DNA of 43,368 nucleotides from an uncultured Actinomycetes bacterium (lineage in GTDB: Bacteria; Actinomycetota; Actinomycetes; Nanopelagicales; Nanopelagicaceae): contig CAIVDO010000131.1 in the NCBI GenBank assembly GCA_903904665.1, positions 1-43,368 on the forward strand. Reading direction: 5' to 3'. Made by a program: the position numbers and the translations under genes. This document shows, in pieces, positions 10,509-18,619 of the stretch (the first letter of the stretch is position 1; each line of letters begins with the position of its first letter). Below the pieces are notes generated by a model, which was not told the DNA's origin, ran no database searches, and saw nothing but the letters and a program-made list of their open reading frames with translations.

Positions 10509-10934
10509 ATGCAAAGAGGTCGCCGAGTCGCTTTTGATTATGGCGATGTGCGAATTGGGGTTGCCGTCTGTGATCCTGACGGGATTTTAGCTACGCCGGT
10601 AGTGACGCTAAAGAGAAACGATAAAAAACTTAAAGAACACATCCTGCAAATCTTCACTGACTACGAACCCATTCATATCTACGTTGGTAAACCCTGGCAT
10701 ATGGATGGCCGAGAAAGTGAGTCGGCAATCAAGGCCGTTAATTTTGCCAAGATGCTCAGCGAGATTACATCGTGCCCAGTCACACTCATTGATGAGCGGT
10801 TAAGTACCGTCACTGCAACGCGCAACATGCAGGATTCAGGAGTTAAAAGTAAGGATGCGAGATCGGCAATCGATCAAGCTGCAGCGGTGGCTATATTAAA
10901 TTTTGCCTTAGAGATTGACGCACAACAAGGATGA
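10509..10934 (+). CDS. ruvX: Putative pre-16S rRNA nuclease / Holliday-junction resolvase-like RuvX (YqgF)
   Basis: RNase H-fold protein of about 141 residues, linked in E. coli to 16S rRNA 5'-end maturation and in mycobacteria to junction resolution. The family motif VAFDYGDVRIGVAVCDP is at the N-terminus, supplying the first catalytic Asp. A second acidic motif (IDERLSTVTA) and a C-terminal Asp (KDARSAIDQAAAVAIL) complete the site. Starts considered were TTG 10494 (overlaps alaS by 8 nt) and ATG 10509, which I prefer because of the promoter-like spacing. The stop overlaps the mltG start (ATGA), so the two are translationally coupled. Confidence 0.9.
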   Translation: MQRGRRVAFDYGDVRIGVAVCDPDGILATPVVTLKRNDKKLKEHILQIFTDYEPIHIYVGKPWHMDGRESESAIKAVNFAKMLSEITSCPVTLIDERLSTVTATRNMQDSGVKSKDARSAIDQAAAVAILNFALEIDAQQG

Positions 10935-11962
10935 AGTTATTGAGCCATCCTTTGGCTCGGCTTGCTGCCGCTTTTGCTTGTATAGCCGTGCTTACTCTCT
11001 CTATTCATCTGCTTCGTTCACATGTATCTTCGGCGCCTGATTATGCAAGCGCGGTAATAGTTGATACGTCTGCGAAAGTGATCATAGAAATTCCAGCCGG
11101 TGCAAGTGGTTCAAAAGTCGCAGAGATACTCTTTGAAAAGGATGTTACTAAGTCAGCCCTTGCATATTTTAGAGCAGCAGTTGCTGATCCCCGCTCAGCC
11201 AAGGTTGCACCTGGTGCCCATGAGTTAAATACGAAGATTTCTGCTCGTCAAGCATTAGAACAACTACTAGATCCGGCGCGAATACCAAATCTGATTAAGA
11301 TTTTCGAGGGCGGCTGGAAGAGTGAAGTGATTGATTCAATGCTCAGATATGGATTCACTAAAAATGAGATAGAGCATGCATTTACCAAAGTTGTACTTCC
11401 CCAAGGTTTCACTGATGCCGAGGGCTTACTGTTCCCAGCGCAGTATTCTTTTCCTGCAGGTACAAGCGCCTTAGAAGCCGTACAGGCGATGGTGGATCGT
11501 TTCTCACATGAGGCGACCGGACAACAACTTCTATCGGCACAAGGAAAATTAACCCCAGCTCAATTGCTGACCATTGCCTCTTTGGTTCAAGCAGAAGGTG
11601 ATGCCAAGGATTTTGATAAGGTCTCAAGGGTAATTAGAAATCGTTTAGATATTTCTATGCCTTTGCAATTGGATTCCACCGTGCATTATGTGAAGAAAGT
11701 GCGCGGACAGATCTTCTTGAGCACGAATTCCACTCTTATTAAGTCGGCCTACAACACGTATAGAAAATATGGTCTACCACCGTCACCTATAGGAAATCCG
11801 GGGGCGTTGGCGATAGCCGCGGCCTTAAAACCAGCCGACGGGGATTGGCTCTTCTTTATTACAGTTGCACCTGGAGATACTCGTTTCACCAGATCAAATG
11901 ATGAGTTTCTATCGTGGAAAGCTCTTTATGAGAAGAATCGAAAGGCGGGTGCGTTTAATTGA
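10931..11962 (+). CDS. mltG: Endolytic murein transglycosylase MltG (YceG-like)
   Basis: Cleaves nascent peptidoglycan strands at the outer face of the membrane and helps set glycan length. The 343 residues have an N-terminal anchor (about 9-28, LARLAAAFACIAVLTLSIHLL), then a LysM-like segment, then the YceG catalytic domain. Family-typical strings are LVQAEGDAKDFDKVSRVIRNRLD, containing the catalytic Glu within VQAEG, then MPLQLDSTVHYV and NTYRKYGLPPSPIGNPG. The protein is shorter than many actinobacterial homologues, which carry a long disordered cytoplasmic N-terminus; that part is absent here. ATG 10931 overlaps the ruvX stop by 4 nt. The stop overlaps the aroE TTG start. Confidence 0.92.
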   Translation: MKLLSHPLARLAAAFACIAVLTLSIHLLRSHVSSAPDYASAVIVDTSAKVIIEIPAGASGSKVAEILFEKDVTKSALAYFRAAVADPRSAKVAPGAHELNTKISARQALEQLLDPARIPNLIKIFEGGWKSEVIDSMLRYGFTKNEIEHAFTKVVLPQGFTDAEGLLFPAQYSFPAGTSALEAVQAMVDRFSHEATGQQLLSAQGKLTPAQLLTIASLVQAEGDAKDFDKVSRVIRNRLDISMPLQLDSTVHYVKKVRGQIFLSTNSTLIKSAYNTYRKYGLPPSPIGNPGALAIAAALKPADGDWLFFITVAPGDTRFTRSNDEFLSWKALYEKNRKAGAFN

Positions 11963-12762
11963 TAGAGGCAGCTGTTTTAGGTTCACCGATCTGGCACTCA
12001 TTGAGTCCGCTGTTGCATACCAGCGCATACAAAGAGTTAGGTGTTCTGGGCCATTATCAAGCTATTGAAGTTGGCGCTGGAGGTTTAGAGAGTTTCATGG
12101 GGCGCGTTGATCACAGGTGGACAGGTTTTTCACTGACGATGCCACTTAAAGAGGAAGCAGTTAAATTCGCCGATCACGTGGAGCCACTAGCTGCTCGAAT
12201 CAATAGTGCAAATACCCTTGTTAGAGATGCTGGCACATGGAGAGCTTTGACAACTGATGTTCTTGGTTTCACCGAAGCGCTCAAAATGCATGGGGTGCAG
12301 GTTTCGGGTTCAGTTGTGATCTTAGGTGCAGGAGCTACAGCGCGAGCAGCAGCTGCTGCTTGTGATGGGTTGGCTGCAGATATCACGGTTGTCAATCGCT
12401 CATTGAATCGAATTGAGGCTATGTCAGAGAGCGTTGAGAACTCTGAACTCAATTTTGTTGATTGGTCACAGATGCATGTCCTAGAAGATGCAGATTTAGT
12501 TATTAGTACGACACCAGCCGGTGTGAGCGATGCAATCGCACTACCTAGCAAAACATCTGCCCCATTTTTCGAAGCTCTTTACAAACCATGGCCAACAGTT
12601 GCTTCCAGTGAATGGTCATTGCGAGGTGGCTTGGTAATCGATGGCTTAGATTTATTAATTCATCAGGCGATGGCACAGATTGAGATTTTTTCAGCGCGCA
12701 CCTTTGATAAGGAATCCATGTATTCCTTGCTTCGAGCAGTTGGTGTAGACGCTCTCAAGTAA
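11959..12762 (+). CDS. aroE: Shikimate 5-dehydrogenase
   Basis: Reduces 3-dehydroshikimate to shikimate with NADPH in aromatic amino acid synthesis. The 267 residues show the substrate motif GSPIWHSLSP, the catalytic Lys64 in SLTMPLKEEAV, NSANTLV and a Rossmann Gly motif (GAGATARAAA). The start is TTG 11959, overlapping the mltG stop by 4 nt (TTGA); the homologous N-terminus begins right there, so a later start would remove the first strand. The upstream link to mltG is conserved across actinobacteria. Confidence 0.93.
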   Translation: MIEAAVLGSPIWHSLSPLLHTSAYKELGVLGHYQAIEVGAGGLESFMGRVDHRWTGFSLTMPLKEEAVKFADHVEPLAARINSANTLVRDAGTWRALTTDVLGFTEALKMHGVQVSGSVVILGAGATARAAAAACDGLAADITVVNRSLNRIEAMSESVENSELNFVDWSQMHVLEDADLVISTTPAGVSDAIALPSKTSAPFFEALYKPWPTVASSEWSLRGGLVIDGLDLLIHQAMAQIEIFSARTFDKESMYSLLRAVGVDALK

Positions 12763-12797
12763 TCCACAGCAGCGATATTTGAACTCCTAGGCTCAAT

Positions 12798-12809
12798 TAG
12801 AGTCGCCTT
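12798..12809 (+). promoter_or_regulatory. Leaderless-type -10 box for the prepilin peptidase gene
   Basis: TAGAGT (12798-12803) is followed by 6 nt and then GTG 12810. No Shine-Dalgarno precedes the GTG. TTGAAC at 12779-12784 resembles a -35 but is only 13 nt away, so a normal -35/-10 pair is doubtful. Confidence 0.45.
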
Positions 12810-13211
12810 GTGATCATCTTTGCCTTAGCACTTCCTATCATCATCGCAGATTGTCATAGCCGCAAAATTCCAAATATCTATCTATATTTCTATACATACG
12901 TCGGTGCAATGATTTGTGTTGTAAAAGGATTTTCAAATCTCATTCTTCTCCTACTTGTCATTGCAATTCTTGCGCTATTGCATCTTTGTGGCATGGGAAT
13001 GGGTGACTCTAAGTTAATTGCTCTGATAGTAGTTTTACTGCAATTTGATGGATTCACGCAATTCTCATCTCTTCTGATCTCTATAGCATTCGTGTCAGGA
13101 GTAGAGATATCGCTATATATGGTGGTATTCAAGGTTGTTGCACGCACAATTGCGATGGCCCCGTCGATTTTTATCGGCACAGCCCTTTATTTGGCAACGC
13201 GCGCAGCCTAA
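12810..13211 (+). CDS. Minimal type IV prepilin peptidase (A24 family, catalytic domain only)
   Basis: A membrane aspartyl protease of 133 residues with four or five hydrophobic segments. The two family catalytic aspartates are present: one in DCHSRKIPN near residue 14, one in GMGMGDSKL near residue 68 (the GxGDxKL motif). The N-terminal methyltransferase domain of PilD is absent, as in TadV/CpaA-type enzymes. Such enzymes cleave leader peptides of type IV or Flp/Tad pilins on the cytoplasmic side. No pilin, ATPase or secretin gene is in the window. A prepilin peptidase next to aroE also occurs in mycobacteria. Start GTG 12810 is supported by the -10 box 6 nt upstream. Confidence 0.83.
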   Translation: MIIFALALPIIIADCHSRKIPNIYLYFYTYVGAMICVVKGFSNLILLLLVIAILALLHLCGMGMGDSKLIALIVVLLQFDGFTQFSSLLISIAFVSGVEISLYMVVFKVVARTIAMAPSIFIGTALYLATRAA

Positions 13212-13230
13212 CTTCTGCAAGAATAGGCAC

Positions 13231-14412
13231 ATGCGTTGGTTAACTGCTGGTGAGTCACATGGTCAGGCACTGAGTGCGATCATCGAAGGCATTCCTGCCT
13301 CTGTTGAAATTACAACTGCCGATATAGATCATCATTTACAACGTCGTCGCTTGGGGTATGGGCGAGGTGCGCGTCAGAATTTTGAAGCCGATAAAGTCAC
13401 GATTCTCGGGGGAGTCAGACTAGGTCTTACCCAAGGTGGTCCCATCGCAATTCAAATCGGTAACTCTGAATGGCCTAAGTGGGAAAAAGTAATGTCAGCT
13501 GATCCGGTTCCTGAGGATGAGATTAAGGATCTTGCTAGAAATGCTCCACTGACTCGTCCACGACCTGGACATGCAGATTTAGTTGGAATGCAGAAATATA
13601 ATTTAGATGATGCGCGGCCCATATTAGAGCGCGCTAGCGCGCGAGAAACTGCAGCTCGAGTTGCATTAGGGGCAGTTGCGCGAAGTTTTCTAGAACAAAG
13701 TGTTGGAATAACTATCCTCTCGCATGTTTTATCAATAGGAAAAGCACGTGTTCCAGAAGGAACATCTCTACCTCTTGCCGAGGATTTATCTCGAATTGAT
13801 GCCGATGTCGTACGTTGCGCCGATGCCGCTACGAGTGCCTTGATGGTGAGTGAGATTGAAAAAGCGCATGCAGATGGAGATACCTTAGGTGGGGTAGTAG
13901 AAGTTCTGGCCTTTAACATGCCTCCTGGACTTGGTTCACATGTGCATTGGGATCGCAGATTAGATGCGCGTTTAGCCGGTGCGTTGATGGGGATTCAAGC
14001 GATTAAAGGTGTTGAAGTCGGCGACGGTTTTGAAACTGCTACTCGTCGCGGTTCGGTGGCACATGATGAAATCGAAAAAGACTCCACAGGTAAAATAGTT
14101 CGACGAAGCGATCGTGCTGGCGGAACAGAGGGTGGAATGTCTAACGGTGAAATTCTACGTGTTCGCGCAGCGATGAAACCGATTTCAACTGTACCTAAGG
14201 CTTTAGATACCATCGATGTAGCCACAGGGGAGAGCGCTAAGGCGATTAATCAACGTTCAGATGTCTGCGCCGTACCGGCTGCAGGTGTTGTTGCCGAAGC
14301 TATGGTTGCACTGGTATTAGCGCAGGCGGTATTAGAGAAGTTCGGTGGTGACTCAGTAACTGAAACTCGACGCAATTTCACTAGCTACATCGCGAATTTA
14401 AATTTCAAGTAA
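13231..14412 (+). CDS. aroC: Chorismate synthase
   Basis: Converts 5-enolpyruvylshikimate-3-phosphate to chorismate using reduced FMN. With the start at ATG 13231 the protein has 393 residues, the family norm. Signatures are [20 protein letters not shown] at the N-terminus, [18 protein letters not shown], and [16 protein letters not shown] reject the longer open frame from 13135 because it overlaps the prepilin peptidase and lacks homology before [15 protein letters not shown] (13219-13224) stands 6 nt before the ATG, a weak version of the -10 pattern seen elsewhere. It is followed by aroK after 2 nt. Confidence 0.96.
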   Translation: MRWLTAGESHGQALSAIIEGIPASVEITTADIDHHLQRRRLGYGRGARQNFEADKVTILGGVRLGLTQGGPIAIQIGNSEWPKWEKVMSADPVPEDEIKDLARNAPLTRPRPGHADLVGMQKYNLDDARPILERASARETAARVALGAVARSFLEQSVGITILSHVLSIGKARVPEGTSLPLAEDLSRIDADVVRCADAATSALMVSEIEKAHADGDTLGGVVEVLAFNMPPGLGSHVHWDRRLDARLAGALMGIQAIKGVEVGDGFETATRRGSVAHDEIEKDSTGKIVRRSDRAGGTEGGMSNGEILRVRAAMKPISTVPKALDTIDVATGESAKAINQRSDVCAVPAAGVVAEAMVALVLAQAVLEKFGGDSVTETRRNFTSYIANLNFK

Positions 14413-14414
14413 CA

Positions 14415-14915
14415 ATGCCTAGAGTTATCTTGATCGGTCCGCCAGGATGCGGTAAATCTACTGTCGGCGCAGCGATTGCACGAAGGATTGGCAGCGATTT
14501 CATAGATACGGATTCACTCGTTGAGAAAAACTACGGTCATAAGATTTCGGATATCTTTGTTGATAAGGGTGAAGATTTCTTCCGTGAGCTAGAGTTCAAA
14601 GCCCTAGAAGATGGCCTAAATAACCCACACTGTGTTCTCTCTCTTGGTGGCGGTGCGCCGATTTCACCTAGAGCCCAAGAGCTTCTGAGAACCAAGCAGA
14701 TCCCGACAATATTTTTAGATGTTTCGCTAGCCGTTGCAGCCCCTCGTGTAGGTTTCAATCGAGATAGGCCACTACTCCTAGGAAATCCACGTGCGCAGTG
14801 GCAAGGGCTATCGCAGACACGCAGACCGATTTATGAATCTTTAGCAACTACAGTGATTAAAGTTGACGCTATGTCCGTGAGCGAAATTGTTGATCAGATT
14901 GAAAAGGCGATTTGA
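14415..14915 (+). CDS. aroK: Shikimate kinase
   Basis: Phosphorylates shikimate at O3 with ATP. The 166 residues are the usual size for AroK. The Walker A motif is GPPGCGKST at about 8-16. The shikimate-binding Asp/Arg are in DFIDTDSLVE and in FFRELEFKAL, followed by LSLGGGAP. The lid and adenine-binding part includes NRDRPLL. It begins 2 nt after aroC and ends in TGATG with aroB, so the aro genes are translationally linked. Confidence 0.94.
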   Translation: MPRVILIGPPGCGKSTVGAAIARRIGSDFIDTDSLVEKNYGHKISDIFVDKGEDFFRELEFKALEDGLNNPHCVLSLGGGAPISPRAQELLRTKQIPTIFLDVSLAVAAPRVGFNRDRPLLLGNPRAQWQGLSQTRRPIYESLATTVIKVDAMSVSEIVDQIEKAI

Positions 14916-15970
14916 TGCATACTATCCGCGTTCATGCCGAGCATGATTATGATGTCGTAATCGGATGCGATTGGCGCCAATCACTTTCCCAGCTTCTGGC
15001 CCCTTACACAAGAGTTGCAGTTGTCTTCTCATCGGCTATGCGAGATCGCGTAAAGGATGCGCAATCACACGATAGTGAAATTCATTACTTCGAAGTGGCA
15101 GATGGTGAAAGTGCGAAAAGCTCTGCAAGTTTGCACTCTTTATGGAACTGGCTAGGAGCTGCTGGCTTTACTCGCTCTGATGTGATTGTAGGCGTAGGCG
15201 GGGGAACTATCACTGATTTAGCCGGCTTTGCTGCTGCCTCTTGGCTGCGCGGAGTTAACTGGATCGCTGTTCCAACTACTCTGGCTGGAATGGTCGATGC
15301 TGCAATTGGCGGAAAAACTGGAATTAATAGTGATTACGGTAAGAATCTCATCGGTGCATTTCACTCTCCGCAAAAGGTTCTTATTGATACTTCGTGGTTA
15401 AGCACGCTTTCAGATCGCGATTTTGCCGCGGGTTTAGCTGAGGTAATTAAGACGGGCTTCATTGCCGATGATGAGATCTTGAAAGCTATTTCGGGTAAGA
15501 AGATTACTGATATTCGCCATGATGAATCAACTGTGCTTGATCTAATAACTCGTTCTGTAGCAGTTAAGGCCCATGTCGTAGGCGGTGATTTCAAAGAGAG
15601 TTTTAATCGCGAGATACTTAACTACGGTCATACTTTGGCTCATGCCATTGAAATTGATAGTAAATATGAGTTACGCCATGGGGAGGCTGTATCGATTGGC
15701 TTAGTTTTCGCAGCTGAACTGGCCGGAGTTAAATCTTTGTTAGATACATCAATTATCGATATGCATCGCCAGATTTTGAGCCAAGCCGGACTTCCAACAA
15801 CATATCCTGCAGCCAAATGGCAAAAACTCTATCCATTACTTGCTCTAGATAAGAAAGCGCGTGGCCATCAACTGCGATTTGTTGCGCTAACGGCTATTGG
15901 CCAAGTAATTCGTATCGAGGATGCAAATGAAAGCGAACTCACCAGGGCATATGAGAGAATCAGCTCATGA
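14915..15970 (+). CDS. aroB: 3-dehydroquinate synthase
   Basis: Cyclises DAHP to 3-dehydroquinate with NAD and a divalent metal. About 351 residues. Typical strings are VGVGGGTITDLAGFAA (NAD site), PTTLAGMVDAAIGGKTGIN and NLIGAFHSP. Metal ligands lie in AGLAEVIKTGF (Glu) and in NYGHTLAHAIE and RHGEAVSIG (His). ATG 14915 gives a one-base overlap with the aroK stop (TGATG). A TTG three bases upstream would add one residue and cannot be excluded. Confidence 0.95.
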   Translation: MHTIRVHAEHDYDVVIGCDWRQSLSQLLAPYTRVAVVFSSAMRDRVKDAQSHDSEIHYFEVADGESAKSSASLHSLWNWLGAAGFTRSDVIVGVGGGTITDLAGFAAASWLRGVNWIAVPTTLAGMVDAAIGGKTGINSDYGKNLIGAFHSPQKVLIDTSWLSTLSDRDFAAGLAEVIKTGFIADDEILKAISGKKITDIRHDESTVLDLITRSVAVKAHVVGGDFKESFNREILNYGHTLAHAIEIDSKYELRHGEAVSIGLVFAAELAGVKSLLDTSIIDMHRQILSQAGLPTTYPAAKWQKLYPLLALDKKARGHQLRFVALTAIGQVIRIEDANESELTRAYERISS

Positions 15971-16398
15971 AGATTATGGTGATTAACGGCCCAAATTTGG
16001 CTCGTCTAGATATTCGTGACTCTTCTATTTACGGTGATCTGAACTATGCAGAGCTTCAATCTTTAATAGAAAGCGCTGCAAAGAGCGCAGGCTTTATCGC
16101 AGAGGTTAGACAGAGCAATGATGAAGCCACAATTATTGAATGGCTACATGAGGCCGCAGATGCAAAAACTCCAGTGATTATTAACCCAGCTGCATTTACA
16201 CATTATTCATATGCAATTCGTGATGCCGCCGAACTATTATCGGCTCCCTTGATCGAAGTTCATTTATCAAATCCCATGGCGCGCGAGGAGTTTCGCCATA
16301 CCTCAGTGATTTCAGGTGTTGCACATGGAACTATCGCTGGCTTTGGTCCCAATTCCTATGTTTTAGCGATTAATGCACTCAAAGCCCTGCTCGGCTAG
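15967..16398 (+). CDS. aroQ: 3-dehydroquinate dehydratase, type II
   Basis: Dehydrates 3-dehydroquinate to 3-dehydroshikimate. The 143 residues are typical of dodecameric type II enzymes. The flexible lid and catalytic Arg/Tyr are in LDIRDSSIYGDL, the Asn/Ala segment in INPAAFTHYSYAIRDA, and the catalytic His in IEVHLSNPMAREEFR. The lid reads ARLDIR where many homologues have NLLGTR, but the catalytic residues are kept. ATG 15967 overlaps the aroB stop by 4 nt. A pepQ peptidase gene often lies between this gene and efp in larger actinobacteria; here there is none. Confidence 0.93.
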   Translation: MKIMVINGPNLARLDIRDSSIYGDLNYAELQSLIESAAKSAGFIAEVRQSNDEATIIEWLHEAADAKTPVIINPAAFTHYSYAIRDAAELLSAPLIEVHLSNPMAREEFRHTSVISGVAHGTIAGFGPNSYVLAINALKALLG

Positions 16399-16441
16399 GT
16401 GCGAAAAAACTAGAGATATTTGCGGGTATCCTTAACCCCTT

Positions 16442-16460
16442 GCCATTGACGTTCAATGGC
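16442..16460. repeat. Perfect inverted repeat upstream of efp
   Basis: GCCATTGA, a 3-nt loop (CGT), then TCAATGGC: 8-bp arms without mismatch, in the 102-nt spacer between aroQ and efp. There is no T-run after it, so it is not an intrinsic terminator. It could be an operator or an mRNA hairpin. An efp promoter should lie in this spacer; TATCCT at 16427-16432 and TATAGA at 16475-16480 are the only -10-like boxes I see. Confidence 0.5.
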
Positions 16461-16500
16461 CATCATCAATTGACTATAGATATGAGTGGGGTTTTCAATC

Positions 16501-17061
16501 GTGGCAACAACAGCTGATCTTAAAAATGGAATTACTCTTGATATGGATAATGCCCTCTGGACCGTTGTTGAGTTCCAGCACGTTAAGCCAGGTAAAGGTC
16601 CAGCTTTCGTTCGCACAAAGCTTAAGTCGGTTTTGACTGGAAAAGTTATTGACCGCACATTTAACTCAGGTGTCAAAATTGAAATCGCAATTCTAGAAAA
16701 GCGCGATATGCAGTATCTCTACAAAGAGGGCGATGATTTTGTATTTATGGACTCTAAGACTTATGACCAGATGACAATCTCAGCAGCAGTTGTTGGTGAC
16801 ATGGCCAATTACATGTTAGAAAATACGGATGCTGTTGTCGCTGTTAATGAAGGCAATCCGCTATATATTGAATTAGCTGCATCTGTGCCGTTGAAGATCA
16901 CGTATACCGAACCAGGAATCCAAGGAGATCGCTCTTCTGGCGGCACCAAGCCAGCAACAGTTGAGACTGGTATTGAAATTCAAGTCCCACTATTTATCAA
17001 ACAGGACGAGGTTGTCATGGTTGATACTCGCGATGGGTCATATCAAGGCCGCGCTAACTAG
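16501..17061 (+). CDS. efp: Translation elongation factor P
   Basis: Rescues ribosomes stalled at proline runs by binding near the P site. With the start at GTG 16501 the protein has 186 residues, the standard bacterial length, and begins ATTADLKNG as in other actinobacterial EF-P. The three-barrel fold is indicated by [21 protein letters not shown] at the first barrel, carrying the loop Lys that is modified in many bacteria, and [19 protein letters not shown] at the third. GAGTGGGG about 9 nt upstream serves as ribosome site. An in-frame GTG at 16486 lies inside that site and is not preferred. The stop overlaps the nusB GTG start by one base. Confidence 0.95.
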   Translation: MATTADLKNGITLDMDNALWTVVEFQHVKPGKGPAFVRTKLKSVLTGKVIDRTFNSGVKIEIAILEKRDMQYLYKEGDDFVFMDSKTYDQMTISAAVVGDMANYMLENTDAVVAVNEGNPLYIELAASVPLKITYTEPGIQGDRSSGGTKPATVETGIEIQVPLFIKQDEVVMVDTRDGSYQGRAN

Positions 17062-17483
17062 TGTCTGCTCGCAGTAAAGCCCGTAAGCAAGCTTTAGATC
17101 TACTTTTTGAGGCAGATATTCGCGGCACAAGTTCACTAGATACTCTCAATCTACGTGATGTTGTTGAATCAGGCCCAGATGCTCGACCTATTCGCGATTA
17201 CACCCGATTGCTTGTTGTAGGCGTTAATGAGAACTCTCGAAAGATTGATGAACTGATAACAACCTATGCCCAGGGCTGGGATATGGATCGTTTACCAAAT
17301 GTTGATCGCAACATATTAAGACTTGGTATCTATGAAATTCTTTGGGCCAGTGATATTCCCGACGGTGTAGCAATCGATGAAGCCCTTGATTTAGCCAAAG
17401 AGCTCTCTACCGATGAGTCAGCGGGCTATATCCACGGTGTTTTAGGGCGAATTTCATCCCTAAAGGAAAATCTCTCTATTTAA
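17061..17483 (+). CDS. nusB: Transcription antitermination factor NusB
   Basis: RNA-binding helical protein that, with NusE (S10), joins rRNA antitermination complexes on boxA. The 140 residues begin ARSKARKQALDLLFEADI, the N-terminal Arg-rich helix of the family, and end with VAIDEALDLAKELSTDESAGYIHGVLG, the conserved C-terminal helix pair. GTG 17061 overlaps the efp TAG by one base. It converges with the bldD-like gene, whose coding end overlaps by 8 nt. efp-nusB-bldD is conserved order in Streptomyces. Confidence 0.94.
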   Translation: MSARSKARKQALDLLFEADIRGTSSLDTLNLRDVVESGPDARPIRDYTRLLVVGVNENSRKIDELITTYAQGWDMDRLPNVDRNILRLGIYEILWASDIPDGVAIDEALDLAKELSTDESAGYIHGVLGRISSLKENLSI

Positions 17484-17988
17484 CTTCGACGAGCAACTGC
17501 TTTAGCTGTAGATAGCTCACTAATTCATCGATGCTACATCCAATGGACAGTGTGAGATATTCAAAATCCTTTTCACGCAAGGAGAGAACCTCGCCGTTGA
17601 AATCCTGGCGCAGATTAATAACTCCAGCTATAAATGAGAGCAAAATCTTGTGCGTCAATGAAACATCACTGCGCTGTGATTGTGTAAATTCACGCACACG
17701 GCGCAGATCGATGATGATCGTGTTGAACGTAGTGTGTGTAGGTGAGTGGCCAGTTAAGAGATAGGCCAGCGGGATTTCATAAAAATCAGCGATCTCATGC
17801 GCCTTTTTCACAGTTAAGGCGCGATCACTGCGCTCATAGGAGCCAAGGGAGATGGCATTTATTCCCCCGCCACTTTGCACTTGAACGTCGATAAGGGTCA
17901 GGCCTCGTGAGCGGCGAATGGAGCGAAGGCGTGCTGCGATTTCATCTAATGGTGAGTTCATGGAGTCAGAGTAGGTAGAAGCGGACAC
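17476..17988 (-). CDS. bldD: BldD-family transcriptional regulator with c-di-GMP-binding signature
   Basis: A 170-residue regulator. The N-terminal HTH_3 (XRE) DNA-binding domain is about 14-80, with [23 protein letters not shown], very close to the Streptomyces BldD pattern. The C-terminal domain (about 90-165) has R127-x-D129, eight residues, then R138-xx-D141, the RxD-X8-RxxD signature by which BldD binds tetrameric c-di-GMP. Position between nusB and pyrR is the same as in Streptomyces, so orthology is likely. Start: GTG 17988 has TACCTT (minus strand, 17994-17999) 5 nt upstream, suggesting a leaderless mRNA. ATG 17961 fits the usual BldD N-terminus and is the alternative. Target genes are unknown here. 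Confidence 0.87.
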   Translation of the reverse strand: MSASTYSDSMNSPLDEIAARLRSIRRSRGLTLIDVQVQSGGGINAISLGSYERSDRALTVKKAHEIADFYEIPLAYLLTGHSPTHTTFNTIIIDLRRVREFTQSQRSDVSLTHKILLSFIAGVINLRQDFNGEVLSLREKDFEYLTLSIGCSIDELVSYLQLKQLLVEVK

Positions 17989-17999
17989 ACACGAAGGTA
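17989..17999 (-). promoter_or_regulatory. Candidate leaderless -10 box for the bldD-like gene
   Basis: On the minus strand TACCTT (17994-17999) lies 5 nt before GTG 17988. There is no Shine-Dalgarno. It shares the 97-nt divergent spacer with the pyrR promoter, so the regulator could influence pyrR or itself from here (inference). Confidence 0.35.
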
Positions 18000-18027
18000 G
18001 ATATCCACAGGGAGAATCTCTTGCTGC

Positions 18028-18085
18028 TATAGTCGGCCCCGCATCCTTTAACGACCCATCCTGCGAGGTGGGGAAGGAGATTTAC
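18028..18085 (+). promoter_or_regulatory. pyr operon promoter and PyrR-binding hairpin overlapping the ribosome site
   Basis: TATAGT (18028-18033) is a good -10 box, predicting a start near 18040. The leader holds CATCCTGCGAGGTG (18057-18070), which matches the PyrR recognition consensus ARUCCNGNGAGGYU at 12 of 14 positions; the two mismatches (first C, last G) are compensatory. It folds as CCCA/TGGG outer stem with a bulged T59, CC/GG inner pair and loop TGCGA (18055-18072). The 3' arm runs directly into GGGGAAGGAG, the Shine-Dalgarno for ATG 18086. Binding of PyrR-UMP would therefore block translation, as shown for mycobacterial pyr genes. No terminator or antiterminator pair is seen. Confidence 0.75.
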
Positions 18086-18619
18086 ATGAGCGTAGCCCTG
18101 TCCGCACAGGATATTTCACGTGCGTTGACCCGTATTTCCCATGAGATTCTTGAACGCAATCATGGTTCAACCGATATCACGATTCTCGGAATACCAACTC
18201 GTGGAGCACATTTAGCCCAACGAATTGCCTCACTTATGAGTGCAATTGAAGGCAAAGAGATCCCTTTTGGAACTCTCGATATAACTTTGTACCGCGATGA
18301 TCTACGACTTCGCCCACCAAGAACAATAATGCCAACCTCAATTCCATCTATCGGCATTCAAGGTCGAGATGTAGTCCTTATCGATGATGTTCTTTACTCA
18401 GGCCGCACTATTCGCGCAGCTTTAGATGCTCTCGGTGAAGTTGGCCGTCCACGTAGCGTCCAACTTGCCGTTTTAGTTGATCGTGGACATCGACAACTGC
18501 CTATTCGCGCAGATTATGTGGGCAAGAATCTGCCAACCTCAGAGCAGCAATCAGTCAAAGTTCAGTTAACTGAAATCGATGGCGTGGATGAAGTTGTTAT
18601 CGAAGGGCAGGCTAACTAA
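18086..18619 (+). CDS. pyrR: Bifunctional pyr operon regulator / uracil phosphoribosyltransferase PyrR
   Basis: Binds pyr mRNA in a UMP-dependent way and often has uracil phosphoribosyltransferase activity. The protein has 177 residues from ATG 18086. The PRPP-binding loop is [38 protein letters not shown] is a conserved PyrR segment. I take ATG 18086 because AAGGAG sits 6-7 nt upstream; the in-frame GTG at 18068 falls within the regulatory hairpin. It is the first gene of an eight-gene UMP operon, and its own leader carries the PyrR site, so it is autoregulated. The stop overlaps the pyrB ATG (TAATG). Confidence 0.95.
   Translation: MSVALSAQDISRALTRISHEILERNHGSTDITILGIPTRGAHLAQRIASLMSAIEGKEIPFGTLDITLYRDDLRLRPPRTIMPTSIPSIGIQGRDVVLIDDVLYSGRTIRAALDALGEVGRPRSVQLAVLVDRGHRQLPIRADYVGKNLPTSEQQSVKVQLTEIDGVDEVVIEGQAN

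Noticed and set aside
13135-13230. aroC start at 13135
   Set aside because: It overlaps the prepilin peptidase and lacks homology; chorismate synthase starts at MRWLTAGES (13231).
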